Source: Brevibacillus brevis (lineage in GTDB: Bacteria; Bacillota; Bacilli; Brevibacillales; Brevibacillaceae). Taken from it: DNA of 64,000 bases. Positions within the stretch are counted from its first letter, which is position 1, and each line of letters opens with the position of its first letter. The translations under genes and the position numbers were made by a program. Of the stretch, positions 1 through 7,582 are shown one piece after another. The DNA is taken from NCBI RefSeq assembly GCF_001039275.2, contig NZ_CP030117.1, positions 2,480,001-2,544,000 on the forward strand, written 5' to 3'. The notes beneath the pieces are model-generated. The model saw only the letters and a list, made by a program, of their open reading frames with translations, was not told where the DNA came from and made no database searches.

Positions 1-640
1 AGCGAATTTCGTTGCGGTTCGTGGACAAAACGTACTGATTTATCCGTCTCAGGATATTCCTGCGGCAACAAACGCTAATATCGTGATCAATCCAGCAGCG
101 AACATCGTAAACCCTGCTGTGAAAAACACATATAGCATCAGCGTATTTACTTCCGAAGAAAGAGGCTTGCTGTTTGCACGTGCTGTTGGTGTAGGAATGC
201 CTTCCCCGGCTCAACCAAAGCCTGCAACGCCGACACCACAACAGCCGCAACAACCATCGACTGTTATTCCGGTGAACTCAGCTTCCTTTAAAGTAAATAC
301 AGCAAACTTCACCCTGCATGGCAAAAACTATCCTCTCTCTGTAGCTCCTTACATTGCAGATGGAAATACGACCATGGTTCCAGCCCAATTCTTTAAAGAA
401 GCACTGGCACTGACTACGCAATGGAACAATACAAGTGTTGCTGTTATCAGTGGAACCAAGGTTGTGAAGTTTACAGTTGGTTCGAAAACAGCTAAAGTAG
501 GCAAAACGGAAATCCAATTGCCAACACCTGTTGTCCTGAAAAACGGCATGCCAATGATCCCAATCCGTACGGTTACGGATAATCTTGGTTACAAAGTCGG
601 CTGGGATGCGAAAACTTCCAGTGTATTCGTTCACAAATAA
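1..640 (+). CDS. C-terminal part of a secreted copper amine oxidase N-domain protein (5' truncated by window)
   Basis: The reading frame is open from base 2, so the gene begins upstream of the window; the ATG-like codons inside are not its start. The visible part has a beta-rich region, a Pro/Gln/Thr-rich linker (roughly encoded at 200-270), then a domain of about 110 residues with the pattern 'PYIADGNTTMVPAQFF ... MPMIPIRTV ... VGWD', typical of the copper-amine-oxidase-like N-terminal stalk domain. In Firmicutes this domain is common in exported cell-surface proteins and does not imply oxidase activity. A strong terminator follows. The N-terminal function cannot be judged from this fragment. 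Confidence 0.75.
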   Translation, partial: ANFVAVRGQNVLIYPSQDIPAATNANIVINPAANIVNPAVKNTYSISVFTSEERGLLFARAVGVGMPSPAQPKPATPTPQQPQQPSTVIPVNSASFKVNTANFTLHGKNYPLSVAPYIADGNTTMVPAQFFKEALALTTQWNNTSVAVISGTKVVKFTVGSKTAKVGKTEIQLPTPVVLKNGMPMIPIRTVTDNLGYKVGWDAKTSSVFVHK

Positions 641-660
641 AAACTAGCTGGGACAAACGA

Positions 661-700
661 AAAACCCCTTTCCGCTTTTCGGTCGGAAAGGGGTTTTTAA
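661..700 (+). terminator. Rho-independent terminator
   Basis: A perfect 14-bp stem (661-674 with 684-697, core ACCCCTTTCCG/CGGAAAGGGGT) around a 9-nt loop ends in a T run. It lies 20 bp after the stop of the preceding gene. Confidence 0.9.
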
Positions 701-718
701 GTGTTTATCATCACTCGT

Positions 719-805
719 TTATTGAAAGTAAAAAAACGTGGGAACGATGAGTGAGAGAATTAGAATGCCGATCAGGATTTTTGCAAAGAGCGATTGGTGT
801 CTCAT
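719..805 (-). CDS. 28-residue membrane miniprotein, candidate Prli42 (stressosome anchor)
   Basis: A short ORF encodes MRHQSLFAKILIGI followed by a hydrophobic run and ends in YFQ: a short basic N-terminus plus one transmembrane helix. The ribosome site AAAGGAGGT (815-823 region) sits 9 nt before the ATG, an ideal distance. Prli42 is a conserved Firmicute miniprotein of about 30 residues that tethers the stressosome to the membrane in Listeria, where its gene lies beside an aminotripeptidase gene. Here the yqjE-type peptidase is the second gene along, which supports the assignment. The gene itself looks real from its RBS and composition. The Prli42 identity is inferred from size, topology and location only. 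Confidence 0.6.
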   Translation of the reverse strand: MRHQSLFAKILIGILILSLIVPTFFYFQ

Positions 806-970
806 TCTAATCAAACCTCCTTTCAGGGTTGAGGAAATTATCAGGTGATTCTGTAAGTGGCTGTGCTAGAATGAAGAAAAGGATATCATTGGCTTTCTTT
901 TTTTCGTCCATGCTGAAATTGTACCGAAATGTAGCCAATGAGACAACCACTTACAAAAGGATGATGATTC

Positions 971-1387
971 GTGAGCGCACCGAAAAAAATTGCCCATATC
1001 GGCATTGCGGTAAAAAGCTTGGAAAAGACGCTTCCCTTTTATACCGAGCAATTGGGATTGGAGTTGGTTGGAACTGAAATCGTAGAAAGCGAACAAGTTC
1101 AAGTGGCATTTTTAAAGATCGGGGAAAGTCATATTGAATTACTAGAACCGCTAAGTGATGAGAGTCCGATAGCGAAATTTATGGAAAAACGCGGAGAAGG
1201 CATTCACCACATTGCTTTTGATGTGGATGACGTTACGAGTCGTCTAGCCACATTAAAAGAGCAAGGAGTACCTCTCATTCACGAGGTCCCCAAAGCGGGT
1301 GCGCACGATGCGCTGATCGGATTTTTGCATCCGAAGGCTGCGAATGGCGTCTTGTATGAGCTATGCCAATATCCGAAAGAATCATAG
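971..1387 (+). CDS. mce: Methylmalonyl-CoA epimerase
   Basis: A 138-residue glyoxalase/VOC-fold protein. It would interconvert (R)- and (S)-methylmalonyl-CoA in propionyl-CoA metabolism in the cytosol. The fold signature is visible: 'IAHIGIAVKSLEKTLPFY' at the N-terminus carries the first metal histidine (H9), 'GIHHIAFDVDD' starts the second half-domain with its histidine, and 'NGVLYELCQ' supplies the C-terminal glutamate ligand. The start is GTG at 971, preceded by an AAAGGATGAT-type ribosome site. In B. subtilis the homologous yqjC is followed by the acyl-CoA carboxylase subunit yqjD. Here the next gene is the yqjE-type peptidase, so the carboxylase is absent from this locus. Family call is firm. 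Confidence 0.9.
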   Translation: MSAPKKIAHIGIAVKSLEKTLPFYTEQLGLELVGTEIVESEQVQVAFLKIGESHIELLEPLSDESPIAKFMEKRGEGIHHIAFDVDDVTSRLATLKEQGVPLIHEVPKAGAHDALIGFLHPKAANGVLYELCQYPKES

Positions 1388-1478
1388 CCGTTTACGTAGT
1401 AGAAAAATTTTTTTTGCGGTATACTGGAACTTGTGAATATGTACCAAAATCGGGCAGTACGATCAGGAGGTAACGAGT

Positions 1479-2600
1479 GTGAGTACGATCAACCAAGAGC
1501 GTTTGTTAAATGAATTTTTAGAGCTCGTCCAAATTGACAGTGAAACGAAGAACGAAGCAGAGATCAACAAGGTGCTCAAAGAAAAACTGATGGCGATGGG
1601 CTTTACCGTAGAAGAGGATGACGCAGCAGCGAAAACCGGACACGGTGCCAACAATCTGATCGCAACCTTGGAGGGAACTGGAAAAGGTCCAGTTATTCTG
1701 TTTAGCAGTCATATGGATACGGTTGTACCAGGAAACGGAATCAAGCCACAAATTCGCGATGGCTACATCTATTCCGATGGAACGACGATCCTCGGTGCGG
1801 ATGACAAAGCAGGAATCGCCGCGATCTTTGAAGGTATTCGCAGCATGAAAGAGCAAAACTTGCCACATCCAACGATCCAAGTCGTATTGACTGTGGGAGA
1901 AGAGTCTGGACTTGTAGGCTCCCGCGCAATGGATTCCAGCCTGCTGAAAGCAGAAATGGGCTTCATCCTCGATTCGGAAGGTCCAGTTGGAAAAATTACA
2001 GTAGCTGGTGCTGGACAATATCGCATCGTAACCAAAATCCACGGTAAAGCAGCGCATGCAGGTGTGAATCCAGAGGATGGCATCAGTGCTATATCGGTTG
2101 CTAGTAAAGCAATTTCTCGTATGCCACTGGGCCGTATTGATGCGGACACAACTGCAAACATCGGGCGTTTTGAAGGCGGAAAAGCGTACAATATCGTAAC
2201 GGATTATGTGGAAATTTGGTCCGAGGCTCGCAGCCTGGTTATGGACAAGCTGGAAGCACAAGTGAAGAAAATGACATCAGCATTTGAAGAAGTGGCAGCC
2301 GAGATGGGTGCGACTTGCGAAAATGACGTTATTTTTATGTACCACGGCTACAAATTCAACGAAGAAACGCCTGTTGTACAAAAAGCAATTGCGGCGGTTA
2401 AACGTGTTGACCGCAATCCTGAGCTGGTTGCAAGCGGCGGCGGAAGCGACGGTAACGTATTTAACGGCTACAACGTGCCAAGCGTAAACTTTGCCATCGG
2501 CTATGAAGAAATCCATACAAAAAACGAGCGCATGCCAATCGCTGAACTGAACAAAGCGGCTGAGCTGGTGCTTGCTGTCATTGCAGAAGTACAAGAGTAA
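1479..2600 (+). CDS. M20-family zinc peptidase, YqjE/PepT-like
   Basis: A 373-residue cytosolic di-zinc aminopeptidase of the M20 family, probably a di/tripeptidase. Catalytic motifs are intact: 'SSHMDTV' with metal His78, 'GADDKAG' with bridging Asp109, and 'VGEES' with the general-base Glu pair 141-142. 'GKAAHAG' marks the lid/dimerisation domain and 'GGGSDGN' the C-terminal metal region. The GTG start is chosen because AGGAGG ends 8 nt upstream. It shares orientation with mce and the 91-bp gap allows co-transcription. A terminator follows at 2609. In B. subtilis the corresponding gene is yqjE; the exact peptide substrate is unknown. Confidence 0.88.
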   Translation: MSTINQERLLNEFLELVQIDSETKNEAEINKVLKEKLMAMGFTVEEDDAAAKTGHGANNLIATLEGTGKGPVILFSSHMDTVVPGNGIKPQIRDGYIYSDGTTILGADDKAGIAAIFEGIRSMKEQNLPHPTIQVVLTVGEESGLVGSRAMDSSLLKAEMGFILDSEGPVGKITVAGAGQYRIVTKIHGKAAHAGVNPEDGISAISVASKAISRMPLGRIDADTTANIGRFEGGKAYNIVTDYVEIWSEARSLVMDKLEAQVKKMTSAFEEVAAEMGATCENDVIFMYHGYKFNEETPVVQKAIAAVKRVDRNPELVASGGGSDGNVFNGYNVPSVNFAIGYEEIHTKNERMPIAELNKAAELVLAVIAEVQE

Positions 2601-2608
2601 CCAAATGA

Positions 2609-2645
2609 GGTCGGAATCTCCTTGCGAGGGGTTCCGGCCTTTTTG
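2609..2645 (+). terminator. Rho-independent terminator after the M20 peptidase
   Basis: The stem GGTCGGAAT (2609-2617) pairs with GTTCCGGCC (2631-2639), with two G-T pairs, and is followed by TTTTT. Confidence 0.8.
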
Positions 2646-2745
2646 TTCGTTCGCTCACTTGTTTGCATGATTGAGACAACCACTGTTCATCATAGACTGA
2701 ATAGAAAGCTCGGGGACGAGGCAGGAATGAAAGGGGGGAAGCTGG

Positions 2746-3945
2746 GTGCTTCGTTTGGCGGTGGGGACGGTCCAAAAAGTTCTGGAAAAGCAAACGGGGA
2801 TGCAGATACTCGAAGTCCGGACAGAATCGGTTACTGGATACAAAATGGAGAGAGTGCTGTCTTTTTTGCAGGAGGATTATAAAAGTGGCGATTTACTTTT
2901 GATCAATACAACCGCTGTTCGATTGGAATTGGGGACAGGCGGGTATCATTTTGTCGTAGGAAAGATTACTCAACCAGAGGAAACGGATGTTCTTCCAAAT
3001 GAGTGGGGGCATGTGATGAAAATGCGCTATTCGCCATGGCAGCTCGCGGTAGATTCGGTAGAAGAACAGGCCAGCCCGTACCACCCTTTGTTTGTGCAAG
3101 AAGATTTATCCTTGGAAGGTACCCCTGTTTTGATTAGCGAGCTACACAGTCTTCTACCTGTTGCTGTCCTTGCTTTGCATATAAAAAATCCAAATGCCCG
3201 TATCGTATATGTCATGCCAGACGGCGCATCTTTGCCGATTGCCTTGAGTCAGCATGTCCATCAATTAAAAGTAAACGGGAGCTTGGCTGCGACAGTGACG
3301 ACAGGTCATGCGTGGGGGGGAGATCGTGAGTCGTTGACAATTCATAGTGGCTTGCTGGCAGCACGCCATGTAGAGCATGCCGATATCATTGTTTGTATGC
3401 TCGGACCTGGGGTAGCGGGTACGGGTACACCTTATGGCTTCTCGGGAATTCAGTTAGCTGAGGTCATTCATGCCGTAGCCACTCTTGGAGGAACACCCTT
3501 TTTTATTCCTAGAATCAGCTTTGGGGACCCACGTACCAGGCATTACGGTGTCAGTCATCATACCGTGTCGATTTTAAACAGATTTGCTCTCTGTCCTGCC
3601 CTGGTTACAATCCCGATTTTCAGGGATGAAAGAGATGAAGTCCTTTCACGGCAAATGAAAGCAATAGAAGTTGCAGGAAAGCATATTTTCATAAAGGGAA
3701 AAGTCCCAGACCCGTCAGAACTGGCTTCACTGGAAAAGGGGTATGGCTTGTCCTTTTCTACGATGGGGCGAAATTGGCAAGAGGACCCTGCCCCTTTTCA
3801 GACGGCATGGATGGCTGCCGATTTGGTAGAAAACAGTCTGGGCTACATCTTCCAAACCGTTAACGACGCCCCGCATTCGCCCGCTTCATCAAGTACTCTT
3901 GAAGCGTTAGGTCTTTACTTGACCAGGAACGAAGTGCAGCCTTGA
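2746..3945 (+). CDS. DUF3866-like conserved protein of unknown function
   Basis: A 399-residue protein without a signal peptide or clear membrane helices. The GTG start follows a strong AAGGGGGGAA ribosome site by about 7 nt. A glycine-rich central segment reads 'MLGPGVAGTGTPYGFSG' and is followed by 'AEVIHAVATLGGTPFFIPRISFGDPR', a pattern I associate with the DUF3866 family seen in Firmicutes and actinobacteria. No catalytic motif can be named. It lies between the yqjE peptidase and nudF. The last 86 bp overlap, on the opposite strand, the small mciZ-like gene. The family name is from memory and should be checked by profile search. Confidence 0.7.
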   Translation: MLRLAVGTVQKVLEKQTGMQILEVRTESVTGYKMERVLSFLQEDYKSGDLLLINTTAVRLELGTGGYHFVVGKITQPEETDVLPNEWGHVMKMRYSPWQLAVDSVEEQASPYHPLFVQEDLSLEGTPVLISELHSLLPVAVLALHIKNPNARIVYVMPDGASLPIALSQHVHQLKVNGSLAATVTTGHAWGGDRESLTIHSGLLAARHVEHADIIVCMLGPGVAGTGTPYGFSGIQLAEVIHAVATLGGTPFFIPRISFGDPRTRHYGVSHHTVSILNRFALCPALVTIPIFRDERDEVLSRQMKAIEVAGKHIFIKGKVPDPSELASLEKGYGLSFSTMGRNWQEDPAPFQTAWMAADLVENSLGYIFQTVNDAPHSPASSSTLEALGLYLTRNEVQP

Positions 3946-4000
3946 TCTCCCAAGCTTTTCCGACCATACGCAAGTGCTTTTCGCTAACATATGTTTTCAT
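3860..4000 (-). CDS. mciZ: MciZ-like mother-cell inhibitor of FtsZ
   Basis: A 46-residue ORF on the minus strand begins MKTYVSEKHLRMVGKAWEI and ends in RANAGRR. The segment 'VGKAWEI(K)A(A)L' matches, as I remember it, the core of B. subtilis MciZ ('VGKAWEIRAKL'), the 40-residue sporulation peptide that caps FtsZ filaments. Its key Arg is Lys here. GGAGGAG (near 4009-4014) stands about 9 nt before the ATG. The location beside nudF and upstream of spoIIM also fits my recollection of the B. subtilis arrangement. The 3' part overlaps the end of the DUF3866-like gene antisense. A CATAAGTT box about 50 bp upstream could be a sigma-E -10, but its -35 is poor. Confidence 0.8.
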   Translation of the reverse strand: MKTYVSEKHLRMVGKAWEIKAALRSWSSKDLTLQEYLMKRANAGRR

Positions 4001-4022
4001 TCATGATCTCCTCCGATACAAT
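3994..4022 (+). promoter_or_regulatory. Candidate sigma-A promoter for the nudF operon
   Basis: TTTTCA (3994-3999), a 17-nt spacer and TACAAT (4017-4022). The -35 overlaps the start codon of the divergent mciZ-like gene, so the two transcription units are head to head. Confidence 0.45.
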
Positions 4023-4104
4023 AGGGTGGACAAGCTCTATGCTCCCAACTTATGGAGGGAATCGACGATTTAGAACGACTTCATGAAAAAGGATGATGAC
4101 GACA

Positions 4105-4662
4105 GTGAATAAATATGATCACTTGTATGAAAAAACCATTTCCAGTCAACCCATTTATGACGGAAGAATTATTAAGGTCAAGGTAGATGAAGTACTTCTG
4201 CCCAATGGCAACACAGCCAAGCGAGAAATCGTGAATCATCAAGGGGCGGTTGCAGTATTACCGATAACAGATGATAACAAAATGGTTGTAGTTCGTCAGT
4301 TCCGCAAGCCTTTGGAGCGTACAATCGTGGAAATCCCAGCAGGAAAGCTGGAGCCAGGGGAAGAGCCACTTGCATGTGCAATGCGCGAGCTGGAAGAAGA
4401 GACAGGTTATGTTGCGAGTCAGTACACACCGCTCAGCTCTTTTTATACATCGCCAGGCTTCGCGGATGAAATTTTACATGTTTTTGTGGCCACTGGTTTG
4501 AAAAAAGGAGAAAGCAAACCGGACGAGGATGAGTTCGTTGATGTGCTGGAAGTAACACTGGAAGAAGCGCATGCCCTGCATCAAAGTGGAGAAATCCGTG
4601 ATGCCAAGACAGTCGTGGCATTATACGCGTGGGAAAACAAAATGCTGCGCGAACGTGGGTAG
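4105..4662 (+). CDS. nudF: ADP-ribose pyrophosphatase (Nudix hydrolase)
   Basis: A 185-residue Nudix hydrolase cleaving ADP-ribose to AMP and ribose 5-phosphate. The Nudix box is complete in 'GKLEPGEEPLACAMRELEEE' plus 'TGY', with the REL-EE core, and is preceded by 'VRQFRKPLERTIVEIPAG', the strand pattern of the ADP-ribose subgroup. Starts at 4093 and 4096 (ATG) are also possible, but the AAAAAGGA ribosome site abuts them. GTG 4105 has the right spacing and aligns with the length of B. subtilis NudF. The stop lies 4 bp before the next ATG, so the two genes are translationally coupled. The family call is very secure. Confidence 0.9.
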   Translation: MNKYDHLYEKTISSQPIYDGRIIKVKVDEVLLPNGNTAKREIVNHQGAVAVLPITDDNKMVVVRQFRKPLERTIVEIPAGKLEPGEEPLACAMRELEEETGYVASQYTPLSSFYTSPGFADEILHVFVATGLKKGESKPDEDEFVDVLEVTLEEAHALHQSGEIRDAKTVVALYAWENKMLRERG

Positions 4663-4666
4663 TACG

Positions 4667-5839
4667 ATGCTTTCTTCCTATTTTTGCGACATGCATATTC
4701 ACATCGGTGGTACGTGGACGGGTAAACCTGTGAAAATAACGGCTTCACGCCAAATGACACTCACCAAAATTTTGGAGGAAGCCTCAGAGAAAAAAGGGAT
4801 GGATGTCATCGGGATTATTGATGCACATTCGCCGGAGGTTCAGGATGAGCTGGTAAATCTGTTGGAAAAGGGATCAGCCATTGAACAGGTGGATGGAGGA
4901 ATTTCCTACAAAGATACCTTGCTTATCTTGGGTTGCGAAGTAGAAATCAAGGAGCCGGGGCGTGGTGCAGCTCATTTTCTCGTTTATCTACCGAAGCTGC
5001 AAGAAATGAAGCAATTTACCGCGTGGCTGTCAGAACGCTGCAAAAATGTGCAATTGAGTTCTCAGCGTATCTACACATCACTCAGGGAATTACAAGCCTG
5101 CGTCGATCAATTGCAGGGACTCTTAATCCCGGCCCATGTTTTTACGCCGCATAAAGGGTTGTATGGGAGCTGTACGGATTCGATGGCAGAAGTGCTCGAT
5201 CCTTCGCTCATCTATGCGGTCGAGCTAGGATTGAGTGCGAATACCATTATGGCGGACCGCATATCCGAGCTGCATGACAAAACCTTTCTCACAAACTCAG
5301 ATGCCCATTCTCTGGCGAAGATAGGCCGGGAATATCAAGCGATGTATATGCAAGAGCGTTCCTTCGCAGAGTGGGTGAAAGCAATTAAGCGTATCGGTGA
5401 CAGAGGGGTTCGTATGAACTATGGTCTACACCCTGAGCTTGGCAAGTATCATCAGACGGCGTGTAAAGCTTGCCAGTCTTTACTAGCGGCGGATGCCTCA
5501 GGCAAATGTCCGGAATGCGGCTTCCAACGAATTGTGCGAGGGGTTGCAGCGCGCATTGATCAGCTAGCGGATGTAGAGGCAGGCCAGCATCCAGCATTCC
5601 GTCCTCCTTATATCGAGCAAATCCCGTTGGAATTCATTCCGGGAGTCGGTCCGAAAATGTTGGACAAGCTGTATCAATCGTTTGGTACACAGATGAACGT
5701 ATTGCATCGAGTGAACGAAGAACAGCTCACTCATGTTGTGGGAGAGAAAATCGCTTCGCTTATTGTGCAAGCACGAGAGGGAAAACTTTCTGTCCAAAAG
5801 GGTGGTGCCGGTACCTACGGAAAGATCGTCCCGATGTAG
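4667..5839 (+). CDS. Endonuclease Q family protein (YqxK/TIGR00375-like, PHP domain)
   Basis: A 390-residue protein of the EndoQ family, DNA-repair enzymes that nick 5' of deaminated bases such as uracil and hypoxanthine. The N-terminus 'FCDMHIHIGG' supplies the first PHP metal histidines, 'IGIIDAHSPE' the next, and 'NSDAHS' a later metal motif. A zinc-ribbon follows ('CKACQSLL ... CPECGF'), then a C-terminal helix-hairpin-helix region ('LEFIPGVGPKMLDKLY'). Reading could be opened as far upstream as 4571, but that part lies inside nudF in another frame. ATG 4667, 4 bp after the nudF stop, starts exactly at the conserved PHP strand. Function is inferred from family; B. subtilis YqxK is the local orthologue by synteny. 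Confidence 0.82.
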   Translation: MLSSYFCDMHIHIGGTWTGKPVKITASRQMTLTKILEEASEKKGMDVIGIIDAHSPEVQDELVNLLEKGSAIEQVDGGISYKDTLLILGCEVEIKEPGRGAAHFLVYLPKLQEMKQFTAWLSERCKNVQLSSQRIYTSLRELQACVDQLQGLLIPAHVFTPHKGLYGSCTDSMAEVLDPSLIYAVELGLSANTIMADRISELHDKTFLTNSDAHSLAKIGREYQAMYMQERSFAEWVKAIKRIGDRGVRMNYGLHPELGKYHQTACKACQSLLAADASGKCPECGFQRIVRGVAARIDQLADVEAGQHPAFRPPYIEQIPLEFIPGVGPKMLDKLYQSFGTQMNVLHRVNEEQLTHVVGEKIASLIVQAREGKLSVQKGGAGTYGKIVPM

Positions 5840-5843
5840 GTTG

Positions 5844-5872
5844 TCATAGGGGAGAACTCGTCCGCATAAGCT
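5844..5872 (+). promoter_or_regulatory. Candidate sigma-E promoter upstream of spoIIM
   Basis: TCATAGG (5844-5850), a 14-nt spacer and CATAAGCT (5865-5872) resemble the sigma-E pattern KMATATT-N14-CATACAHT with four mismatches. spoIIM is a mother-cell (sigma-E) gene in B. subtilis, which supports the call. Confidence 0.5.
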
Positions 5873-5906
5873 GTACAGTAATCAGCCAAGCGGGAGGCGA
5901 CGAAGC

Positions 5907-6533
5907 GTGCGTTCACGAGTCGGACAAACTATCCAATCCTATGCGAGAGAACATCAGTCACTCTACTGGTTCACGATCGTCCTGTTTACGATGGGCATTA
6001 TTTTCGGAGCCGTCCTCGTCAATTCACTGCCATTGTCACAGAAGCAGGAGCTGTACGGTTTTCTGCAATATTTTTTCAACAGTCTTGGCAGTGATGGAAT
6101 CCCGGAGACCAGTGCCCATTTTCAGCAGGCGTTTGGTCATTATGCCAAAACTATAGCGATCATGTGGGTGCTAGGATTATCCATTATTGGGTTGCCTATG
6201 ATTTTGTTGATGCTCTTTTTAAAAGGGGTCGTGGTTGGTTTCACCGTCGGGTTTTTGGTAAGTCAACTCCAATGGCAAGGCGTAACATTTGCTATGGTGG
6301 GTGTTCTCCCGCAAAATTTATTGGTCGTCCCTGCCCTTTTTATTGTAGGTGTCAGCGGAATTTCGTTTTCTCTTCGACTCATACGAACGAGAGTGCTAAG
6401 CAAAAGGGATGTCATCATGCCACATTTTATGGGCTATACCGTTCTTGTTCTTAGCATGCTGGCGGTATTGACGATTGCAGCCTTGTTTGAAACCTTCATT
6501 TCCCCTAGGCTGATGCAGCTTGTGCTTAATTAA
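5907..6533 (+). CDS. spoIIM: Stage II sporulation protein M
   Basis: A 208-residue integral membrane protein with about five hydrophobic segments (starting at 'SLYWFTIVLFTMGIIFGAVL' and ending at 'TVLVLSMLAVLTIAALF'). SpoIIM forms the DMP complex with SpoIID and SpoIIP, which thins septal peptidoglycan and drives engulfment of the forespore. The GTG start follows GGGAGG by 9 nt. The order EndoQ-spoIIM-fur is that of B. subtilis (yqxK-spoIIM-fur), so the assignment is well supported by context and topology. The stop codon overlaps a Fur-type operator. Confidence 0.9.
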   Translation: MRSRVGQTIQSYAREHQSLYWFTIVLFTMGIIFGAVLVNSLPLSQKQELYGFLQYFFNSLGSDGIPETSAHFQQAFGHYAKTIAIMWVLGLSIIGLPMILLMLFLKGVVVGFTVGFLVSQLQWQGVTFAMVGVLPQNLLVVPALFIVGVSGISFSLRLIRTRVLSKRDVIMPHFMGYTVLVLSMLAVLTIAALFETFISPRLMQLVLN

Positions 6534-6545
6534 GAATAATTCTCA
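6531..6545 (+). promoter_or_regulatory. Fur/PerR-type 7-1-7 operator upstream of fur
   Basis: TAAGAATAATTCTCA contains the perfect palindrome AGAATAATTCT. It matches the 7-1-7 Fur box TGATAATnATTATCA at 11 of 14 positions and the PerR box at 10 of 14. It begins in the spoIIM stop codon and ends 17 bp before the fur -35. Confidence 0.6.
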
Positions 6546-6562
6546 GGTAAGAACTTATGCAT

Positions 6563-6592
6563 TTGACTTATTCAATGCCCCTCTACTATAAT
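6563..6592 (+). promoter_or_regulatory. Sigma-A promoter of fur
   Basis: TTGACT (6563-6568), an 18-nt spacer and a perfect TATAAT (6587-6592). The start codon is 35 bp further on. Confidence 0.8.
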
Positions 6593-6627
6593 AGGAACAG
6601 GTTTCATGCGAGCGGGGAGGGGCATTA

Positions 6628-7092
6628 ATGTTGGAAGAAAAATTAGAGAAAATTAAGCAGCAGTTGCATTCACAGAACTACAAGCTGACACCACAGCGTG
6701 AAGCCACTGTTCGCGTGTTGTTGGAGAATGAAGAAGACCACTTGAGCGCGGAAGATGTTTACTTGTTGGTGAAGGATAAAGCGCCGGAAATCGGGCTTGC
6801 TACCGTATACAGGACATTAGAGCTGTTGAGCGAACTGAAAATCCTTCATAAAATGAATTTTGGCGATGGCGTAGCTCGTTACGATCTTCGTGATGATAAT
6901 GCTGCCTATCACCACCATCACCTCATTTGCCTCAATTGTGGTACGGTGGATGAAATTTTTGAAGATCTGCTTGTCACAGCAGAAGAGAAAGTCAAGAATG
7001 TTTACAACTTTTATATTACCGACCACCGATTGACCTTCTACGGGATCTGCAATCGTTGTGTAGATAAAGTGAACGTGGAGGACTTCAAATAA
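6628..7092 (+). CDS. fur: Ferric uptake regulator Fur
   Basis: A 154-residue Fur-family DNA-binding metalloregulator. The N-terminal winged helix ends in the recognition-helix region 'IGLATVYRTLELLSE'. The regulatory site 'YHHHHLICLNCGTVDEI' and the C-terminal 'CNRC' give the two CxxC pairs of the structural zinc site. The ATG follows CGGGGAGGGG closely. Fur, Zur and PerR share these motifs; the choice of Fur rests on position between spoIIM and yqzK-xerD, which matches B. subtilis fur (yqkL). Its own promoter carries a Fur/PerR-type box, suggesting autoregulation or PerR control. Confidence 0.88.
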   Translation: MLEEKLEKIKQQLHSQNYKLTPQREATVRVLLENEEDHLSAEDVYLLVKDKAPEIGLATVYRTLELLSELKILHKMNFGDGVARYDLRDDNAAYHHHHLICLNCGTVDEIFEDLLVTAEEKVKNVYNFYITDHRLTFYGICNRCVDKVNVEDFK

Positions 7093-7097
7093 AGTCG

Positions 7098-7131
7098 ACT
7101 TCTCTGGGAACGGAGAAGTTTTTCTTTTTTT
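7098..7131 (+). terminator. Rho-independent terminator after fur
   Basis: Stem ACTTCTC (7098-7104) / GAGAAGT (7113-7119) followed by a T-rich run. Confidence 0.8.
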
Positions 7132-7249
7132 CCTTGGGAGCTTTTGTAATGGCAGACCTATTCCTGTGGAATCCTAAGAGAGCATCGATTCGAATGGAGC
7201 GAGGGACAAGTGCATATAAATGAAAGAAAGTCTGTAAGGAGGCTCACGG

Positions 7250-7489
7250 ATGAAGGTCTCTTATCGCCGCTTGATGGAGGGTCTTCGTTTCTTGCTTCTT
7301 TTCATTACCTGCACCTTGCTCTCCTACGGCATCATTACCTTGCTGGCGGACAAATTTCTCCCGGCAAACCCTTATCAAGAACCACATGGGAATGCGGTGA
7401 AGGTAGTAAAAGTCATCAATACCTCTCAGGCACAGGATTTTGACGGTTATGTCGCACGACTACAGCTCTTCTTTTTAACAGGAGAGTAA
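7250..7489 (+). CDS. YqzK-like small membrane protein (DUF4227 family)
   Basis: A 79-residue protein with a basic N-terminus and one transmembrane helix ('FLLLFITCTLLSYGIITLL'). The ATG follows AAGGAGGCTC by a normal distance. It sits between fur and xerD, where B. subtilis has yqzK, and its size and topology fit the DUF4227 family. No function is known. The other reading frame overlapping here (7210-7443) has no credible ribosome site. Confidence 0.75.
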   Translation: MKVSYRRLMEGLRFLLLFITCTLLSYGIITLLADKFLPANPYQEPHGNAVKVVKVINTSQAQDFDGYVARLQLFFLTGE

Positions 7490-7582
7490 TGCGAGTTTGA
7501 GTTTTTTATCTGGAGAAGCAGGAGTTTCTTTTTCTTTGTGGAAAGCAATACACGATACTTATCAGCTGAAGGGGACAGCTTC

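Noticed and set aside
7210-7443. Alternative 77-codon frame overlapping the yqzK-like gene
   Set aside because: No ribosome site, and the yqzK-like frame has a strong one plus synteny.
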